A stretch of DNA of 64,000 nucleotides from Excoecaria cochinchinensis. Lineage: Eukaryota; Streptophyta; Magnoliopsida; Malpighiales; Euphorbiaceae. The stretch lies in the NCBI GenBank assembly GCA_947683425.1, contig CANTUQ010000017.1, positions 1,550,001-1,614,000 on the forward strand. Direction: 5' to 3'. Positions 58,886 to 64,000 of the stretch are shown in pieces. The notes below the pieces were generated by a model. That model did not search any database. It saw only the letters and a program-made list of their open reading frames with translations, and had not been told where the DNA came from. The translations under genes and the position numbers were made by a program. How positions within the stretch are numbered: position 1 is the first letter of the stretch; the number at the start of each line of letters is the position of its first letter.

Positions 58886-59285
58886 GTCACGGTGGCAACC
58901 AATTTGATTACCACCGTGAGGTATGCTCGGGTTGCATTCTGCCCAGGAAGTTTGGTATGTCACGGTGGCAATGGATTTTGTTACCACCGTGACCTACCTT
59001 TGATTTACATTCTGTTTTGAGTGGTGGTATGTCACGGTGGCAATGGATTTTGTTACCACCGTGACCGACCTTTGATTTACATTTTGTTTTGGAACTTTGG
59101 TATGTCACGGTGGCAATGGAATTGGTCACCACCGTGACCTACCTTTGTTTTACATTCTGTTTGGGGTTCTGCTATGTCACGGTGGCAATGGTTTTGGTCA
59201 CCACCGTGACCTACCTCAAGCCTACATTCTGTTTTGAGTGGTGGTATGTCACGGTGGCAATGGAATTGGTTACCACCGTGACCCA
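58886..59285 (+). repeat. Six-unit hairpin array in T3 LTR
   Basis: GTCACGG starts at 58886, 58959, 59031, 59104, 59176 and 59248, that is 72-73 bp apart. Arms GTCACGGTGGCAA and TTACCACCGTGAC (or TCACCACC) flank an ~9-base loop. Spacers carry ACATTCTGTTTTGAG. Six copies are nearly identical. Confidence 0.95.
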
Positions 59286-59637
59286 CCCTTATTTGGTATT
59301 GAATATTTATTTGTTAAAGGCAAAGTTTGAGTGTGGAATTCATGAATTTATATTCATATCAACATTGGATTAATGCTTCGTTCTAATAGGGTATCCATTG
59401 TTTTGAATAATCGATGATTTCTGTATGATTTGTAGATTTAATTTATTTGATCGTAACCTGCAAACCAAATAAGTGGATAGTTAGGCATGCCTAATAGAGC
59501 TTTGTGCCGCTGCAGCTATATGTACGACTTTGGACCCTGATCAGGTCCCACGATTGGATCCTCGCGATCCCTCTGTCTGAATCTTTCTTAAGATTCCACG
59601 TAAAAACAATTTGAAAACAAAATAAAAAGAATGGTTC

Positions 59638-59691
59638 GATACCTTCGGGTATCTATATGTTCATAAGACGATATCGATACTCTCAAGTATC
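59638..59691 (+). promoter_or_regulatory. Paired small stems in T3 LTR
   Basis: GATACC..GGTATC (59638-59653) and GATACT..AGTATC (59676-59691). T1 has GTACC..GGTAC and GTACT..AGTAC at the same place (8712-8726, 8743-8757). Confidence 0.75.
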
Positions 59692-60317
59692 TATATGTAC
59701 TCGTTATCCACTCATTATGATTATGCAGGTGTCATTGTGTTTTGTACGTGAACTATTGAATATGAACGGCAATATTTGAATTTACTATTTATGATTATAT
59801 GCCCATAATTGTATTGTTATCATACGTTTTCTGTCATCGTCACTGTGAGTGGCGGTTTTGCATTTTGTGTTTTCCCCACTAAGCGATTTCGCTTAGCACG
59901 GGTGTTTATCCGTGCAGGTGTGGAAGGTTTTGGTACGCATATTCTGGGCGTGTCGCATCGGGAAGGCCAACGCAACTAGAGATTTGGGTGCTTTATAGTA
60001 TAGGCTTTCCTTTTTTCTTTTTGTAATAGATATAGGGTTTGTTAGCCCTTTTGGAACAGTATATCTTGGGCTTTTGTAAATTTGGTCCTTTTGTAATATG
60101 TAAAGATTTTCTTTTGGTATATTAATGAAGTATATATTTTGTTCAGTATCACTCTTCTATGTAATTAAGATTTTAATTATCTCTGATTTGTCGCTATATT
60201 TATGTAATGTTTGCATGTTTGTACTAGTGGGATGTGACACTCCTATCTATCCAGGGAGCCTTCTCCCTCCAATCTGTTTAGAAGTCTCCTTATTATAGGT
60301 TGGGGTGTGACATTAGG

Positions 60318-60331
60318 TGGTATCAGAGCCC
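60318..60331 (+). promoter_or_regulatory. T3 primer-binding site (tRNA-iMet type)
   Basis: TGGTATCAGAGCCC, 5 bases after the LTR end. Confidence 0.9.
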
Positions 60332-60418
60332 TAGGTTTAGATGTTATTGGGTTTCAGTATGTTAGCTAGTGTTGGAGTTGTGTTGGCCTGATGCGCACTG
60401 CGTTTATGTTTTGTAGTA

Positions 60419-63400
60419 ATGGAGTCCGCTCGTGGATCGCTTGAGGGGTCAGCGGAAAGTGCGAATCCCCAAGAGCAGGATCCTTCAGTTTCTGGTCCGG
60501 CTCAACCTCCTAGGGGTTATCCTGAGGTGCCTTTGGGACCAATGGAAGCGATGCTTCAGAGTGTGACAAGAGTATTGGAAAGGGTAACGGCGCCAAGTGC
60601 ACCTATTGAGAGGTTAAGAAAGCATGGTGCTGAGGATTTCTTTGGTACTGGTATAAATGAATCTAACAAAGCAGAGATGTGGTTAGAAAAGACAGCCAGA
60701 GTACTTAAGGAGATAAGATGCCCACCGGAGCAAGAAGTGGAGTGTGCCTTGTCTTTGTTACAAGGTTCTGCCTATGATTGGTGGAGGTTGGTGGTTAGTC
60801 AGCTGCAAATTCCTGAACCGATTACTTGGGAGTTCTTTGAGGGTGAGTTTCAGACTCGGTATGTGACTAAAGCTTATAAGGATGCTAAGTGGGCACAGTT
60901 TCTCACTCTTAAGCAAAGAACAATGTCTGTGGCTGAGTATGAGGATGAGTTCAATAAGCTCAGTAAGTATGCGCCGCCAAGGGTTCTTACAGAAGAGTTT
61001 CGATGTCAGCATTTTGAAGCAGGCTTGAATGAGTCTTTAAAGGTGATGTTAATATCATTGATGTCGGCTCCAAATGTGAGGTATTATCAGTTAGTTCAAG
61101 CAGCCTTGAGGGCGGAGCGTTCTGAGAATATATTGAGAGAAAAGGCTCAAAGAAGAAAATCTGCAAGAGGTGGTTCTTCTTCAGGCAAGAGATCGAGAGA
61201 ATCGCAAGGAAACTTTGCTGATGAGTCTACAGCTAGTCCGGCCCCTAGAGGGAGAAGACAGGGTTCTTCCAGGGGATCAGGCTCAGGTAGAGGAGATGGC
61301 CCTCCCCGATGTTCTCATTGTAATAGACAACATTGGGGTGAATGTCGGTGGCTAACGGGAGGCTATTTTAAATGTGGTTCTACGGACCATTTACTTGCAA
61401 ATTGTCCGAACCGACTTGGAGATCCTTCGGGACAACAAGAAGGGAGCCGAGCTGGATCTAATGTACCCCAAGGAAGTCGTAATCGGGGTAGAGGAAGAGG
61501 TCTTGGTGGACGGTCTCGTGATAGAGAAGCCTCAAAATCAGTAGATCGTCCAGTGCCATCATCTGGTAGGGCTTATGCTATGAAGGCCCGAGAGGAACAG
61601 AATGCTCCTGAAGTGATTGCCGGTAAGTTCTCTTTGCTTGATTCTGAAGTCTATGTTTTGATTGACCCGGGTTCTACCCATTCTTATGTGTGTTCTGGTA
61701 AGCTTTGGGATAGTTTGGGTAGTGAGGAAAAGATGGAATATGAGATTTGTGTATCTAGTCCGTTGGGTCAGAGTGTTTTGGTTAATCGGGTGTGTCGGAA
61801 GTGTCCTTTAATGATTCAAGGTACAGAATTTGTTGTGGACTTGATTTGTTTGCCATTCCATGAGTTTGATATCATTTTGGGGATGGATTGGTTAGATAAG
61901 CACCGAGCGGTAGTGGACTGTCATAGGAAAGTAATGGTTTTGAAAGATAAGGATCAAATGCCTGTTGTGGTAAAGGGAATTGGAAGTAGTTCTTTACATA
62001 ACGTAGTATCAGCTATCAAAGCCAGAAGATTTATTAGGAAAGGATGTGAAGCATTTTTGGCTGTAGTTTTAGATTCTCGAAGAGGTCAAGTCAAGATTCA
62101 AGATATTCCGGTTGTAAGAGATTTTGTAGATGTTTTTCCGGAAGAACTACCGGGATTACCTCCGGAGAGAGAAGTTGAACTGTCAGTAGAGATTCTTCTG
62201 GGAACAGCTCCGATTTCTAAGGCTCCTTACAGAATGGCCCCAGTGGAATTAAAGGAATTGAAGAGTCAGTTGCAAGAGTTGTTGGATAAAGGATTCATTC
62301 GGCCTAGTGTGTCACCGTGGGGTGCTCCAGTGCTGTTTGTTAAGAAGAAGGATGGAACCCTTCGGATGTGCATCGATTATCGACAGCTTAATAAAGTGAC
62401 TATCAAGAACAAGTATCCGTTGCCAAGGATTGAAGATCTTTTTGATCAGTTAAGTGGTGTAGGGGTATTCTCTAAAATAGATTTGAGGTCAGGCTATTAC
62501 CAGTTAGGGGTGAAAGAAGTAGATGTGGCAAAAACGGCTTTTCGGACGCGTTATGGTCATTATGAATTTCTAGTGATGCCTTTTGGTTTGACCAACGCGC
62601 CTGCAGCCTTTATGGACCTGATGAACCGTGTTTTTCGACCGTATCTGGATAAGTTTGTTGTGGTGTTTATTGATGACATCTTGGTGTACTCTAGGAATCG
62701 AAAGGAACATGAGGAACATCTTAGATTAGTGTTGCAAATGTTAAGAGATCATCAGCTGTATGCAAAACTCAGTAAGTGTGAGTTTTGGTTGGAAGAAGTG
62801 GCTTTTCTTGGACATGTGGTGTCAGCTGAAGGTGTACGCGTTGATCCAAGTAAAATTGAAGCGATTGTTAATTGGATGCCTCCGAAAAATGTGCCAGAAG
62901 TGAGAAGTTTTCTGGGATTAGCAGGGTATTACCGACGGTTTGTCCAGGGGTTTTCAGTGTTAGCATCTCCTATGACCAGGCTACTTCGAAAGGATGTTAA
63001 GTTTGTTTGGACTGACAAGTGTCAAGCCAGCTTTGATCGTTTAAAGGAATTGTTGGTTAAAGCTCCTGTGCTCACACAACCAGTTTCGGGTAAGGAATAC
63101 ACTATGTACAGTGATGCTTCGGGAATTGGGTTAGGTTGTGTCCTGATGCAAGGGAATAAAGTAGTAGCTTATGCATCAAGACAGTTGAAGCCTCATGAGC
63201 GGAATTACCCGACTCACGATTTGGAGTTGGCAGCGGTAGTGTTTGCGCTTAAGGTTTGGCGACACTACTTGTATGGGGAGACATGCAGGATTTTCACCGA
63301 TCACAAGAGTCTCAAGTATTTGTTAACTCAGAAGGAGTTGAATTTGAGACAGCGGAGATAGTTAGAACTCTTTAAGGATTATGACTGTATTATTGACTAT

Positions 63401-64000
63401 CATCCGGGTAAAGCTAATGTGGTGGCAGATGCTCTTAGTAGGAAGTCTTTGTCTGCATTACTGACTAGTAGAGGTAGATGGAGATTTGATTCTGAAGGTG
63501 CTTTGATTGCTCAACTGAAAGTTAAACCAAGTTTGAGATCAGAAATTGCAAAGGCTCAGTTAGATGATCATGTGCTTCAGCGTGTTTGTCAAGCAGTGAA
63601 AGAAGGCAAGCGTACTGAATATTTATTAGACAATGAGGGAGTGTTGAGGCATGGTACTCGGTTATGTGTACCTAATGTGGGGGAGTTAAGAAAGAAGCTG
63701 TTACAAGAAGCTCATTCATCAGTCTTCACTATGCATCCTGGTGGGGATAAAATGTATCAAGACCTGAAGCAAATTTATTAGTGGCCAGGAATGAAAAGAG
63801 AGATAATAGAGTTTGTTTCAAGGTGCCTTACCTGTCAGCAAGTGAAAACCGAGCATCAAGTGCCATCGGGATTGCTTCATCCCTTACCCATTCCCCAATG
63901 GAAGTGGGATGACATCACGATGGAATTTGTATCTGGTTTGCCCGTGACTCAGCGTAAGCATGACTCGGTATTGGTTATAGTGGATCGTTTGTCAAAGTCT
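60419..64000 (+). pseudogene. T3 gag-pol polyprotein, nearly intact, partial
   Basis: Codon 1 is ATG at 60419 (MESARGSLEGSAES), matching the starts of T1 and T2. Gag capsid region about residues 110-230; knuckle near residue 316 with GYFKCGSTDHLLANC, where Tyr replaces the first Cys; protease LIDPGSTHSYVC near residue 415; RT with KIDLRSGYYQLGV, FGLTNAPAAF and the catalytic FVVVFIDDILVYS near residue 745-757; RNase H YSDASGIGLGCVL, FTDHKSLKYLL; DALSRKS; integrase zinc finger HSSVFTMHPG ... CLTCQQVK; core start WDDITMEFV. Stops at 63359-63361 and 63779-63781, both TAG where relatives have Trp. Past the last stop the frame stays open to the window end. Integrase core remainder and chromodomain are outside. 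Confidence 0.93.

Larger units (their letters stand above)
58009..60312 (+). repeat. T3 5' LTR
   Basis: TGTAACACCCCAAAACC ... GGGGTGTGACA, 2304 bp. Contains CT-rich leader, putative intron 58476-58598 (donor G|GTGAGT, acceptor TTCAG), hairpin array 58886-59285, palindromic core 59472-59575, stems at 59638-59691 and CTAAGCGATTTCGCTTAG at 59879. Confidence 0.92.
58009..64000 (+). mobile_element. T3: best-preserved Tekay-like chromovirus, runs off window
   Basis: 5' LTR (58009-60312), tRNA-iMet-type primer site, and a single gag-pol frame from 60419 to the window end in integrase. Only two in-frame stops are visible in nearly 1200 codons. The bases before the LTR are ATAAC; the other end is outside. 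Confidence 0.92.

Noticed and set aside
58886..59285. CRISPR-like regular repeats
   Set aside because: Repeats are inverted-repeat units of 72-73 bp with similar spacers inside a plant LTR; no cas genes and a eukaryotic context.

Overview
This looks like nuclear DNA from a dicot plant. The base composition is AT-rich, the few host-gene pieces have short exons with GT..AG introns, and almost everything else is nested LTR retrotransposons of the plant Ty3/gypsy lineages Tekay/Del chromovirus, Athila and Tat/Retand. There are also two ends of CACTA DNA transposons. I see no intact host gene, no tRNA or rRNA gene and no CRISPR. Lineage names rest on motifs read by eye, not on a search.

Layout. 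1-3.3 kb: decayed pieces of a chloroplast-type NAD kinase gene and a possible L18-like fragment. 3.85-4.41 kb: end of a CACTA transposon with 74-bp subterminal repeats. 4.41-5.72 kb: LTR-like block in minus orientation. 5.72-23.85 kb: Athila-type element (A), lacking its 5' part, split inside its integrase by a complete Tekay-like element (T1, 6821-16872, two LTRs of 2666 bp, target duplication AAAGT). Athila then has an array of hairpins, a leader with an intron, an ATHILA ORF-1-like gene and its 3' LTR. 23.85-26.95 kb: Tekay-like T2 (partial LTR and gag). 26.95-49.17 kb: minus-strand chromovirus T5, itself split by a gag-only Tat-like element (E2, 33632-44865, target duplication GGGAG). 49.18-52.2 kb: LTR and leader of a second Tat-like element (E3). 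52.2-54.4 kb: T2-family LTR end joined to gag/protease/RT (T2b). 54.4-56.98 kb: minus-strand Tekay-like T4. 56.98-58.0 kb: CACTA fragment. 58.0-64.0 kb: the best-preserved element (T3), running off the window in its integrase.

How the parts work together. These elements encode gag, protease, reverse transcriptase/RNase H and integrase, transcribed from LTR promoters, primed at a tRNA-binding site after the 5' LTR and at a purine tract before the 3' LTR. Every coding region seen carries stops, frameshifts or deletions. Many of the stops fit C-to-T decay of methylated DNA.

The most unusual signal is not coding. The LTRs are full of inverted repeats: (i) arrays of about 72-73 bp units, each a potential hairpin, with nearly the same sequence in Athila (twice) and in T3; (ii) different but matched stems at the corresponding place in T1, T2 and T4; (iii) a pair of small stems whose arms change together between subfamilies; (iv) a conserved palindromic core. 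Tekay LTRs also share an intron-like leader, and the Athila ORF-1-like gene appears to get its start codon only after splicing.
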